In this document: in pieces, positions 1 through 7,812 of the stretch
How the letters are laid out: the number at the start of each line of letters is the position of its first letter
How positions within the stretch are numbered: position 1 is the stretch's first letter
Assembly (NCBI RefSeq): GCF_014196345.1
Contig: NZ_JACIDN010000005.1
Span: forward strand, 124,001-188,000
Length of the DNA: 64,000 bases
Direction: 5' to 3'
From: Methylobacterium brachythecii
Lineage (GTDB): Bacteria; Pseudomonadota; Alphaproteobacteria; Rhizobiales; Beijerinckiaceae
Notes under the pieces: model-generated
Databases searched by the model: none
What the model was told of the DNA's origin: nothing
What the model saw: the letters and a program-made list of their open reading frames with translations, nothing else
Translations under genes and position numbers: made by a program

Positions 1-1072
1 CTTCGAGCGTCGGATAGTCCGTGTAGCCTTCCGTGCCCTGCGTGTAGAAAGTCGCATCCGCGGCCGGTGTCAGCGGCGCACGCTCGTACAGCCGCCGCAC
101 GAGGTCGGGATTGGCGATGAAGGGCCGCCCGAAGCTGATCGCGTCGGCGAGCCCGCTGTCGAGGTCGGCCTGTGCGCGGGTGCGGTCGTAGTCGCAGTTG
201 AGGACCAGCGGCCCCCGAAAGAATCGACGCATCATCGGTGATTGGCGCGGGACGTCGGTCGGGAGGAAGGTCCCGGCCGGGCCGTGCTCCTTCAGTTCCA
301 GGAATCCGATACCGATGCCGTCGAGCATCTCGGCCGCCGCCGTGAACAGAGGCGTGGGATCGCTGTCGTCGACGCCCCAGGTCGCGCCGTTGGGAGACAG
401 GCGCACCGAGGTGCGATCCGCGCCTACCACCTCGACCACGGCCTGCGTGATCTGCCGGAGCGGGCGCAACCTGTTCTCGATGCTGCCACCGTATGCGTCG
501 GTGCGTGCGTTGCTGTTGTTGCGCAGGAACTGGTCGATCAGCATGCCGTTCGCGGCATGGATCTGGATCCCGTCGAAGCCGGCGGCGATCGCATTGCTGG
601 CCGCGCGCGAATAGCTGGCCACGAGGCCCGGAATCTCCTCCACCGCCAGCGGCCGCGACATCTCGGAGGGTTTCGGCCCGTCATAGGTCCAGGCGGCAAC
701 CGGCGAGACCGTCGCGCTGGACGAGACCGGCTGTTCGCCGATCACGGTATGATGTCCGGCGCGGCCATTATGCGCGAGCTGGGCGACGATCAGCCCGCCC
801 GCTGCATGCACGGCCTGCGTGATCGGCTTCCAGGCGCCCATTTGGGCGTCGGTCCAGAGCCCCGGCGTATAGGTGAAGCCATTGCCCTGGCGCGAGACGC
901 CGATGGCCTCGCTGATGATCAGCCCGGCCGAGGCGCGCTGCACGTAGTACTCCGCCATTATCGGCGTCGGGATGCCGTCACGGCTGGCGCGGCTGCGAGT
1001 CAACGGCGCCATGATTACGCGGTTCGGGACGGTCAGCGCGCCGAGCGTGAGGGGATCGAAGAGCGTCGGCAT
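1..1072 (-). CDS. Old Yellow Enzyme family alkene reductase (partial, C-terminus outside window)
   Basis: FMN-dependent, NAD(P)H-using reductase of activated C=C bonds or nitro compounds, cytosolic TIM barrel. The start ATG at 1072 opens with the NemA/OYE N-terminus, and the PLTRSRA signature lies at residues 23-29. The substrate-binding pair is present as H172 and N175 in the motif HAANG. The next family position, normally the Tyr proton donor, is Met177, so the catalytic acid appears to be missing. The frame is open to base 1, giving about 357 residues, close to the usual 360-370, so only a few C-terminal residues are cut off. It diverges from a LysR gene, which is the likely regulator; the 113-bp gap between the two starts presumably holds both promoters. 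The family is certain; the substrate is not known. Confidence 0.93.
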   Translation of the reverse strand, partial: MPTLFDPLTLGALTVPNRVIMAPLTRSRASRDGIPTPIMAEYYVQRASAGLIISEAIGVSRQGNGFTYTPGLWTDAQMGAWKPITQAVHAAGGLIVAQLAHNGRAGHHTVIGEQPVSSSATVSPVAAWTYDGPKPSEMSRPLAVEEIPGLVASYSRAASNAIAAGFDGIQIHAANGMLIDQFLRNNSNARTDAYGGSIENRLRPLRQITQAVVEVVGADRTSVRLSPNGATWGVDDSDPTPLFTAAAEMLDGIGIGFLELKEHGPAGTFLPTDVPRQSPMMRRFFRGPLVLNCDYDRTRAQADLDSGLADAISFGRPFIANPDLVRRLYERAPLTPAADATFYTQGTEGYTDYPTLE

Positions 1073-1185
1073 AAGATCTCCTTCGTCACAGTCGCAGCCT
1101 TCAGCGCGACACCCGATTGACTAAGGCAGTCCCTACAGCCGAAAAACAGGCCGCGTTTCTGATCATTACGGACGAAAACGATACC

Positions 1186-2094
1186 ATGAGCATCCGGATC
1201 GAGAGCGTGAGCGCCCTGTCCGCCTTCGTGCAGTCGGCTGAGCTGCAGAGCTTCAAGCTGGCCGGCCAGCAAGTCGGGCTGTCCTCCTCGGCGATCGGCA
1301 AGACCATCGCCCGGCTGGAGGATCAGCTCGGTGTTCGGCTGTTCCATCGCTCCACCCGCGCCATCAGGCTGACGCATGAGGGAGAGGCGTTTCTCACGCG
1401 CTGCCGAAGCGTCCTATCGGAGCTGGAGGCGGCAGAAGCGGAGCTGGCCCACAGCACGGCCTCGCCGCGGGGGCGGCTTCGTGTCGCCGTTCCCTTCGCC
1501 GGCGACCTGCTCACGCCGCTCTTCGGCGCGTTCATGGCCCGCAATCCGGAGATCGAACTCGACCTCGACTACAACGATCGGATGGTCGACGTGATCGAGG
1601 ACGGATTCGACGCGGTGATCCGTTCGGGCGAAGTCAGCGACAGCCGTCTGATGCACGTGAAGCTCGGCGACTTTTCATCACTGCTCGTCGCGGCTCCGAG
1701 CTACCTCGCCCGAATGGGCACACCGGAGACGCCCTCGGATCTGACGAGTCACCGTCTGCTGCATCATCGCTTCTACGAAACCGGAAAACTCGGCGATTGG
1801 GGCCTGCCCCTTCCCGAAGGCGTGGTCCTGCCGGTGGCGCTCGCAGCAACCTCCCTGGAACCGCTGATCGGTCTGGCCGAGGCAGGGAACGGGATCGCTT
1901 GGCTGCCGTCTTTCGCGGTGGCCGACCGGATCAGGACGGGCCGTCTGCACGAGGTGCTTCCCGGCACCGAGAAGACGTGTCGCGCACTGCGCCTGCTCTG
2001 GCCTCGCAGCAACTTTCCACTCCCGAAGGTCTCCGCATTCGTCGCGTTCATGACGGAGGCCGTGAGACGCGCGCTGCACGACGCCGCCGAATGA
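1186..2094 (+). CDS. LysR family transcriptional regulator
   Basis: A 302-residue DNA-binding regulator. The N-terminal winged helix-turn-helix covers about residues 5-65 and includes the typical segments SSSAIGKTIARLEDQLG and LFHRSTR, followed by the LysR substrate-binding domain (about 90-295). I chose the ATG at 1186 rather than the in-frame TTG at 1117 because the HTH then begins at the usual distance from the start. It is divergent from the alkene reductase gene, and LysR proteins usually control the divergent neighbour, so control of the reductase is inferred. The effector-binding domain resembles the AaeR/DhcR-like branch common next to oxidoreductases. No specific ligand can be read from the sequence. 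Confidence 0.93.
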   Translation: MSIRIESVSALSAFVQSAELQSFKLAGQQVGLSSSAIGKTIARLEDQLGVRLFHRSTRAIRLTHEGEAFLTRCRSVLSELEAAEAELAHSTASPRGRLRVAVPFAGDLLTPLFGAFMARNPEIELDLDYNDRMVDVIEDGFDAVIRSGEVSDSRLMHVKLGDFSSLLVAAPSYLARMGTPETPSDLTSHRLLHHRFYETGKLGDWGLPLPEGVVLPVALAATSLEPLIGLAEAGNGIAWLPSFAVADRIRTGRLHEVLPGTEKTCRALRLLWPRSNFPLPKVSAFVAFMTEAVRRALHDAAE

Positions 2095-2211
2095 GGTCGG
2101 CCAAGGCACCCCGAAATCGCCCCGATTGACGGTTCAACCTCCATTCATGAGGGGAAGAGCGCTCTGGTGCCGCCCCGGCTCGTCCGTCGAGCCAGCCGAG
2201 GGAGGCTTTTC

Positions 2212-4821
2212 ATGCGCGCAGCGTCGCGGTTTCTCGCCCTTCTGACGATCCTGTCGTCGTGTCTCCTCGCCGGCCTCGCCCGGGCCGAACCGGCACCCGG
2301 CGGCTCCGAAAAGCGCATCGCCCTCGTCATCGGCAACGCCGCTTACAAGGCCGGCGAACTGGCGACGCCAGCCAACGATGCCGGGCTCGTCGCGCAGACC
2401 TTGCAGGCGGCCGGCTTCGACGTCGTCGGCGCCCGCGACCTCGACGAGGATTCGCTGCGCCGCGCGATGCGCGACTTCACCGACAAGGCCGCGCAATCCG
2501 GCCCGGACACCGTCGCCTTCGTCTACCTCGCGGGCTACGGCCTGCAGCTCAACGGCGAGAATTACTTCGCGCCGGTCGACGCGCAGATCCCCTCCGCCGC
2601 CGACGTGCCGGTGCGGGCGCTGCGGCTCTCCGACTACAAGCGCCAGCTCGCCGCGATCCCGCTCAAGGCGCGCTTCGTCGTGCTCGACGCCGCCCGCAAC
2701 GCGCCCTTCGCCAGGACCGGCGATCCACTCGCCGGTGGCCTCGCGCTCACCGAGGCCGAACCCGGCTCGCTCGTCGCCTTCAACGCCGCGCCGGGCACCA
2801 TCGGGCCCGAGGAAAAGGGGCCTTACGGCGCCTATGCGCAGGCGTTGGTCGAGATGATCCGGGAGGGCGGCCTGCCGCCGGCCGATCTGTTCGACCGCGT
2901 CCGCCTGCGCGTCAGCGAGACCACGCAAGGCGGCGAGGTCCCTTGGAGCGCCTCGCGGATCCAGGGTGGGTTCGAGTTCTTCAAACGCGCGGCCGACGCG
3001 CCGCCCGTCGCCGATCCGGCACAGGTCGCGGCCCTGCGCAATCGGCCGCTGAAGGAGATCGGGGCCCAGGATGCCTATGCCGCCTGCCTGCAGCGCGACA
3101 CGCTGCAGGGTTACCAGGACTTCGTATCCGCCTATCCGCGGGACGCGCTCGCCAAACGCGTGCGCCTGCTGATCGCGGCGCGGCGCGAGGCGCAAACTTG
3201 GCGCCGAACCTATCTCGTGGACAATCCGGACGGGTACTGGTCTTATCTCAGCCGTTATCCGCGCGGCCCCCATGCTTGGGACGCGCGCCGCCGCCTGCGC
3301 GAACTCGCCGTGGCGCTCGAGCCGCCGCCGCATTTCGCTATGCTCGCCTACGACGTGCCGCCGCCCCCGCCGGAGGAAGTCGTCTACGTCGAGCGCCCCG
3401 TCGTCTATTTCGACGACCCCTACTACGAGCTCGCGCCGCCGCCCCCGCCGCCGGCTTTCTTCCTGCCCCCGCGGCCGGCCTACATCGTCGACCTCGCACC
3501 GCCGCCGCCGGTCTACGTCGACTACGCGCTGCCGGCGCCGGCCTTCGTGCCGATCCCGGCCTATGTCAGCGCGCCGGCCTACATCGTCGCGCCGCCGAAC
3601 AACGTCTATTACGAGAACATCCACAACGTGACGGTGATCGACCAGATCAACCGTCAGAACCTGGACGTCTCGCGCGAACGCCATGGTCCCTCGGCCCTGG
3701 CCATCGGAGCCGGTGCGGTCGCGGGCGCGGCTGCCGGCCTTGCCGTCTCGCGTGTAGCGCTGCCTCCGGCCGTCGCCAACAGGGCGGCGCTTCAGGGCAA
3801 CGTCCCCCCCGGCGCAGGCGCGCCTGGAGGCGCTCCCGGCCTCAGGCCCGGCATCATCGGCAATCCCGGCCTCGCACCGAACGGCCAGGGTCTTCCGCAG
3901 CAGGCCAATCGCCCGGGCCAACCGGTCCTGCCCGGACAACCGCCGCAGGGGTTCGCACCCGGCGCGCGTCCGGGGCTCGGCCAGCCACTCCCGGGCCAGA
4001 ATGGGCAGCCGCTCCCGCAACAGGCGAACCGTCCCGGCCAACCCGGGCAGCCCCAGCAGGGGCTCGTTCCCGGCAATCGGCTCGGACAGCCCGGGCAAGG
4101 CCTTCCCAACCCGAATGGGGAGGTGCAGCCGCTGCAGGCCACCCGGCCGGCCCAGCCCCTGCAACCCGGTCAGGTGCAGCCCGGCGTCACGCCCGGCCGC
4201 CCGGGCGTCGGCCAGGGGCTTCCGGGCCAGGGCGGCCCGCAGCCCTTGCAGCAGGCCAACCGTCCCGGCCAACCGGCGCAGGGTCTTCCCAACGGGAACA
4301 GGCCCGGGATTGCGCAGGGCCTGCCGGCTCAAAACGGCGCGGCTCCGCAGGTCGTGCGGCCGGGCCAGCCTCCGGGAGGGGCGGGCGCCGCTCAGCAGCA
4401 GGCAATCCAGCAGCGCCAATTGCAGCAGCAGCAGGCTCAGCAGAGGGCGGCGGCTCAGCAGCAGCAAGCCGTGCAGCGCCAACAGATGATGCAGCAGCAA
4501 CAGCAGCAGAGAGCCGCTGCTCAGCAGCAAGCCGGTCAACGGGCCGCGATGCAGCAGCAGGCGGCGCAGCAGCGCCAAATGCAGATGCAGCAGCAGGCCG
4601 CTCAACGGCAGCAACAGCAGGCGGCCCAGCAGCGGCAGATGATGCAGCAGCAACAGATGCAGCAACGTGCCGCTCAACAGCAGCAGATGGCGCAGCAGCG
4701 TCAGATGCAGATGCAGCAGCAGGCCGCGCAGCGTCAGCAGCAGATGGCGCGCCCCCAGCAGCAGCCACAGCAGCAGCACGGTGGCGGACGCGTCTGTCCG
4801 CCCGGAGTGCCGTGCCGGTGA
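2212..4821 (+). CDS. Exported caspase-fold (C14) pseudo-protease with Pro- and Gln-rich C-terminal tail
   Basis: An 869-residue exported protein. ATG 2212 follows a GGAGG ribosome site at 2201-2205 and encodes a signal peptide ending near ARA25. Residues 34-260 form a peptidase C14 (caspase-like) domain with the typical opening RIALVIGNAAY and GAYAQALVEM. The catalytic His of the usual SGHG motif is Tyr109 (LAGYG), and the catalytic Cys of LDACRN is Ala161 (LDAARNAPF), so it should not be a protease. After a helical region (270-375) comes a Pro/Tyr-rich stretch (380-470), a Gly/Ala hydrophobic segment near 500-520, PGQ/NRPGQ repeats (about 556-726) and a Gln-rich tail (about 728-856). Its stop overlaps the start of the DinB-like gene. 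Alphaproteobacteria often carry active exported C14 proteins; the role of this form is unknown. Confidence 0.85.
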   Translation: MRAASRFLALLTILSSCLLAGLARAEPAPGGSEKRIALVIGNAAYKAGELATPANDAGLVAQTLQAAGFDVVGARDLDEDSLRRAMRDFTDKAAQSGPDTVAFVYLAGYGLQLNGENYFAPVDAQIPSAADVPVRALRLSDYKRQLAAIPLKARFVVLDAARNAPFARTGDPLAGGLALTEAEPGSLVAFNAAPGTIGPEEKGPYGAYAQALVEMIREGGLPPADLFDRVRLRVSETTQGGEVPWSASRIQGGFEFFKRAADAPPVADPAQVAALRNRPLKEIGAQDAYAACLQRDTLQGYQDFVSAYPRDALAKRVRLLIAARREAQTWRRTYLVDNPDGYWSYLSRYPRGPHAWDARRRLRELAVALEPPPHFAMLAYDVPPPPPEEVVYVERPVVYFDDPYYELAPPPPPPAFFLPPRPAYIVDLAPPPPVYVDYALPAPAFVPIPAYVSAPAYIVAPPNNVYYENIHNVTVIDQINRQNLDVSRERHGPSALAIGAGAVAGAAAGLAVSRVALPPAVANRAALQGNVPPGAGAPGGAPGLRPGIIGNPGLAPNGQGLPQQANRPGQPVLPGQPPQGFAPGARPGLGQPLPGQNGQPLPQQANRPGQPGQPQQGLVPGNRLGQPGQGLPNPNGEVQPLQATRPAQPLQPGQVQPGVTPGRPGVGQGLPGQGGPQPLQQANRPGQPAQGLPNGNRPGIAQGLPAQNGAAPQVVRPGQPPGGAGAAQQQAIQQRQLQQQQAQQRAAAQQQQAVQRQQMMQQQQQQRAAAQQQAGQRAAMQQQAAQQRQMQMQQQAAQRQQQQAAQQRQMMQQQQMQQRAAQQQQMAQQRQMQMQQQAAQRQQQMARPQQQPQQQHGGGRVCPPGVPCR

Positions 4822-5327
4822 TCACTCCGGCATTCGCGCAGACCATGGCGGCCTACAACGCCGTCCTGAACACGAAGACCTACACCGCGGCAGCCCGGCT
4901 CTCCGACGGCGAGCGCCGGGCGGATCGTGGAGCCTTCTGGCACTCGATCCAAGGCACGCTGAACCATCTCCTCTGGGCCGACCGTATGTGGATGTCGCGG
5001 ATCGACGGCTGGAAGGCGCCGAACGAGGGGCTGGCCGAGAGCGGCGGCCTGCACGAGGACTTCGCCACGCTCGCCGCTGAGCGGACGAGGATCGATACGG
5101 ATCTCGCCGCTTGGGCGGCGCGGCTCGATCCGACCTGGCTGGGCAGCGCGATGACCTGGTTCAGCGGCGCTGCCGGCCGCGAGATGACGGCGCCGCGGGC
5201 GCTGATCGTCATGCATCTCTTCAACCACCAGACCCATCACCGCGGACAGGTCCACGCGATGCTCACCGCCGCCGGTCAGCGCGTCGGCGACACGGATCTG
5301 CCGCTCGTGCTGTCCTCCGCGGGCTGA
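4818..5327 (+). CDS. DinB family metal-binding protein
   Basis: A 169-residue four-helix-bundle protein of the DinB/YfiT-like superfamily. The GTG at 4818 overlaps the stop of the upstream gene (GTGA) and gives the usual family beginning ITPAFAQTMAAYN; the ATG at 4845 would remove the first helix. The probable metal triad is H50 (TLNHLLWAD), H137 and H141 (NHQTHHRGQ), as in DinB proteins. Members include thiol-dependent transferases and proteins of unknown function, and no substrate can be assigned here. The overlap means it is translationally coupled to the pseudo-caspase gene, although one protein is exported and this one has no signal peptide. Confidence 0.88.
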   Translation: MITPAFAQTMAAYNAVLNTKTYTAAARLSDGERRADRGAFWHSIQGTLNHLLWADRMWMSRIDGWKAPNEGLAESGGLHEDFATLAAERTRIDTDLAAWAARLDPTWLGSAMTWFSGAAGREMTAPRALIVMHLFNHQTHHRGQVHAMLTAAGQRVGDTDLPLVLSSAG

Positions 5328-5442
5328 ACCACCGCCGCACGAGGCTCGAAACCGGCTGCCGAAGCACTCCTGTGGGTCCGCTGCCGAAGAATTGCCCGAT
5401 TGGCGGACCCTGGTCCCGACGCGATTTCAAAAGGAGCGAGAC

Positions 5443-5913
5443 ATGCCACGTATCCTCCCCTCCGCCATCGCTGCGTCGTTGGCGGTGACGCTCGCCGGCG
5501 GCGCCTTCGCGCAGGGCCGTCCGAAAGCCGCTCCGCCTCCACCGCCGCCGCAGGCCGCCCCGCCCAATACCGGCCTGTTTCCGTGCCGGAGCGAGAAGGA
5601 GATCTGCTTCGTCGGCGGCGTGAAGGACGGCAAGCTGGTGCTGCTGTTCACGAACGATCCGAAGGGCGAGGACGCTCTCGGCAAGCCGCTCGGCGCAACC
5701 ACCGGTGATGCCGGCGCCCCGCTCGACCTGTCTGCCAACGAGGGCAAGGTCGTCATGTTGACCGGCAGCTACGATCCGAAAGCGGGCGTGACGAAGGCCG
5801 AGGTGGTCGACGTCGCCAGCCCCCTCGTCGCCTTCGCGATCAAGGCGAATGCCGGCAGCGGAGGCGACGATGGCCCACCCGGACCGCCTCCTCCCCCCGG
5901 CAAGAAGCGCTGA
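5443..5913 (+). CDS. Small secreted protein of unknown function
   Basis: A 156-residue exported protein. ATG 5443 lies 6 nt after AAGGAG (5431-5436). The signal peptide ends near GGAFA23/Q. It is followed by a proline run (about 29-41), a compact domain with two cysteines (FPCRSEKEICFVG) and a charged strand region up to about 140, and a Gly/Pro-rich tail ending in GKKR. I do not recognise the family. The proline-rich ends resemble other periplasmic proteins of Methylobacterium. It stands alone with a hairpin after its stop, so it is probably a monocistronic unit. Confidence 0.75.
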   Translation: MPRILPSAIAASLAVTLAGGAFAQGRPKAAPPPPPPQAAPPNTGLFPCRSEKEICFVGGVKDGKLVLLFTNDPKGEDALGKPLGATTGDAGAPLDLSANEGKVVMLTGSYDPKAGVTKAEVVDVASPLVAFAIKANAGSGGDDGPPGPPPPPGKKR

Positions 5914-5916
5914 CGC

Positions 5917-5970
5917 GAAGGGCCGGCCGGAACTCCCGCTACGGTTGGGAAAACTCCGGCCCGGCCCTTC
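5917..5970 (+). terminator. Possible stem-loop terminator after the secreted-protein gene
   Basis: A perfect 10-bp inverted repeat, GAAGGGCCGG at 5917-5926 and CCGGCCCTTC at 5961-5970, with a 34-nt loop, begins 3 nt after the stop codon. There is no U-run, so termination is likely weak or of a different type. Confidence 0.45.
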
Positions 5971-6036
5971 TCAGCACTGGAACCTCGGCGTAGTTTCTCG
6001 AGACTGGTAAACGCTCTGCCAGGGAGGTCTCATCCC

Positions 6037-6522
6037 ATGTCTCGTCTGATCTTCGCAGTTTCCGTTCTCGCACTGACCTGCGCTGCGAGCGCACCGGCTT
6101 CGGCCCTCTCGGCGAGCGAGTGCTCCACCAAGTACCAGGCGGCCAAGAAGGACGGCACGCTCGGCGGCCAGAAGTGGAACGACTTCCGCAAGGCCCAGTG
6201 CGGCGCCGACGCTCAGCCCGCCGCCGCGACGACGACTGCTCCCGCTGCTGCCCCCGCTCCGGCACCGGCCCCCGCGGCGGCCCAGCCGACGGCCAAGGCC
6301 GCGCCTGCCGCGAAGCCGGCGGCTCCCGCCGCCTCGGGCTCCACGGTGTTCCCGAGCAAGATCGATCCGAAATACGCCAGCGAGTCGGCCGGCAAGCAGC
6401 GCCAGAAGACCTGCCTGGATCAATACAACGTCAACAAGGCCAATGGCGGCAACGGCGGCCTCAACTGGATCCAGAAGGGCGGCGGCTACTATTCGGAATG
6501 CAACAAGCGCCTGAAGGTCTGA
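6037..6522 (+). CDS. Secreted protein with two Cys-pair repeats and an Ala/Pro linker
   Basis: A 161-residue exported protein with a signal peptide ending near SALS25. Two similar modules flank an Ala/Pro linker (about 60-108). Module 1 has C29 and C55 around K-x3-GTLGGQKW. Module 2 has C126 and C155 around NGGNGGLNW. Each pair could form a disulfide in the periplasm. An N-terminal segment of this kind (SECSTKYQAAK) is common in small Rhizobiales periplasmic proteins of unknown function. The gene is monocistronic, with a possible GGGAGG ribosome site at 6021-6026, somewhat distant from the ATG. No enzymatic motif is visible. Confidence 0.8.
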   Translation: MSRLIFAVSVLALTCAASAPASALSASECSTKYQAAKKDGTLGGQKWNDFRKAQCGADAQPAAATTTAPAAAPAPAPAPAAAQPTAKAAPAAKPAAPAASGSTVFPSKIDPKYASESAGKQRQKTCLDQYNVNKANGGNGGLNWIQKGGGYYSECNKRLKV

Positions 6523-6596
6523 CCCGGCGCCCGGGCAGGGCTTTCACGTGCAGAACAAGGACCTCGATGCCGTCGGCGGCGTCGAGGCCATGTCGA

Positions 6597-6884
6597 TCAC
6601 GACACCGCGGCGAGTTTGTCGGCCATGGTCTGTTCCTTGTCGCGGCGCGACCCGAAGACCATCGTGTAGAACAGGCGCTCGACGCCGAGTGCGTTGAGCT
6701 TGGCCTCGCACTCCTCGATGAGCTTGCAGATGTCGGACAGCTCGCCTTCGATGTTGGTGCCGTTGGCATGCATCTCGGCATTCAGCGGGCTGGCATCGAT
6801 GATCGCCTTGATCTCCTTCACGTAGGGAGACACCGAGGGCCCGACGCCCATCGGCACGATGCACAGATCAGCGATTACACGCAT
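6597..6884 (-). CDS. MTH1187/YkoF-type thiamine-binding domain protein
   Basis: A 95-residue cytosolic protein of the MTH1187 (DUF77) family, a ferredoxin-like fold related to the thiamine-binding YkoF domain. The family pattern is clear: ADLCIVPMGVGPSVSPYV at the start, then AEMHANGTNIEG, and the C-terminal helix LGVERLFYTMVFGSRRD. I chose the ATG at 6884; longer in-frame starts would run into the tRNA gene. It probably binds a thiamine-like pyrimidine, by family; nothing next to it points to thiamine synthesis. It is transcribed in the same direction as the tRNA upstream. Confidence 0.88.
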   Translation of the reverse strand: MRVIADLCIVPMGVGPSVSPYVKEIKAIIDASPLNAEMHANGTNIEGELSDICKLIEECEAKLNALGVERLFYTMVFGSRRDKEQTMADKLAAVS

Positions 6885-6971
6885 GCTCGGTTCCCCGGAC
6901 GTGCCGGCGAGGACAAGACGCCCTCGCGCCGATCCGCGCCGACCTATTGTTTTGATTGTCTTGATGAAAAC

Positions 6972-7046
6972 TGGAGCGGGCGAAGGGATTCGAACCCTCG
7001 ACCCCAACCTTGGCAAGGTTGTGCTCTACCCCTGAGCTACACCCGC
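6972..7046 (-). tRNA. tRNA-Gly (GCC)
   Basis: A complete cloverleaf is readable on the minus strand. The acceptor arm GCGGGTG pairs with CGCCCGC (one G-U type pair). The D-arm sequence is GTAGCTCAGGGGTAGAGC, the anticodon loop TTGCCAA gives GCC, and the T-loop is GGTTCGAATCC. The CCA end is encoded (6972-6974). The length is 75 nt including CCA. Confidence 0.97.
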
Positions 7047-7204
7047 TCGCAGCAGGTCCGTGGCAGCGCCGCCGGACCCGAACGGCGCTCTCTAAACACC
7101 ATTCCGCCGGACGTTGCAAGCCTCGCTTTGACGGCTTCGGATCATTCTTTCTCGGAGACGTGCGAGCATGCCGGACCGGTAAGATCCTGCCACTGGCAGT
7201 GGTT

Positions 7205-7558
7205 TTATTTCCTGATCGCCAGAAAGCGGGTGACCAGCCAGAGCGGCACCACCACGACGGCCCCCGCGAGAATCCAGCGGCCGAAATCGTGGAAGGTATC
7301 GAAGCCGAGCTCGATCAGCGCGCGGCAGGCATCATAAAGCCGCCAGAACAGCTGGCCCGGCGTGAGGCCGAGCATGGCCATCGCTGCGCCGACGAGCACG
7401 GAGAGGAATACCAGTTTGACGAACACCGCCACCGGCGAGCCGCCGAGGAACCGGCGCAGGCCCGAGGACCGACCATGCCCGTAGGCGCGGGGGTCGCCGA
7501 CCTCGGGCAGGTCCCGATAGGGAGTGGCGCGACTGCGTCGATCCTGATCGCCGATCAT
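7205..7558 (-). CDS. DUF6460 family membrane protein
   Basis: A 117-residue inner-membrane protein. A charged N-terminal segment (1-37) is followed by two predicted transmembrane helices, near residues 43-62 (AVFVKLVFLSVLVGAAMAML) and 93-112 (WILAGAVVVVPLWLVTRFL), with an amphipathic helix between them. The pattern FLGGSP plus GAVVVVPLWL matches DUF6460, a family of Rhizobiales with no known role. It stands alone. The 254-bp gap after its start (7559-7812) holds no gene. Confidence 0.8.
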   Translation of the reverse strand: MIGDQDRRSRATPYRDLPEVGDPRAYGHGRSSGLRRFLGGSPVAVFVKLVFLSVLVGAAMAMLGLTPGQLFWRLYDACRALIELGFDTFHDFGRWILAGAVVVVPLWLVTRFLAIRK

Positions 7559-7812
7559 GCCTCGTGTCCCGTCTGATGCCGTCTGCCGCCGGCGAGTGTT
7601 TCATTGTGAAGAGGTGATGGGTCGGCGCAGGTTTCACAACGACGACGGGCCGCGGCAAGCGTGGCCGGCATGACACAGCCCCACGAAACCGCCCGAGCTT
7701 GAAAGCGTTACGCCCTTTCACGAGAGCCCGCGAGATGCGACCCGGATCGTAGGGGTCGTATCAAGACGATCGACCAGCGCGGCCAACGCGCGATTCAACC
7801 CGGGGAGCATCC

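Noticed and set aside
2134..4779. A long open frame on the minus strand opposite the caspase-like gene
   Set aside because: It is mainly Leu/Arg-rich sequence that mirrors the Gln codons of the plus strand (CAG read as CTG). The plus-strand gene has a signal peptide, a ribosome site and a known fold.
2212..4821. An active metacaspase or defence protease
   Set aside because: Both catalytic residues are replaced (Tyr109, Ala161) and the protein has a signal peptide, unlike cytosolic defence caspases.
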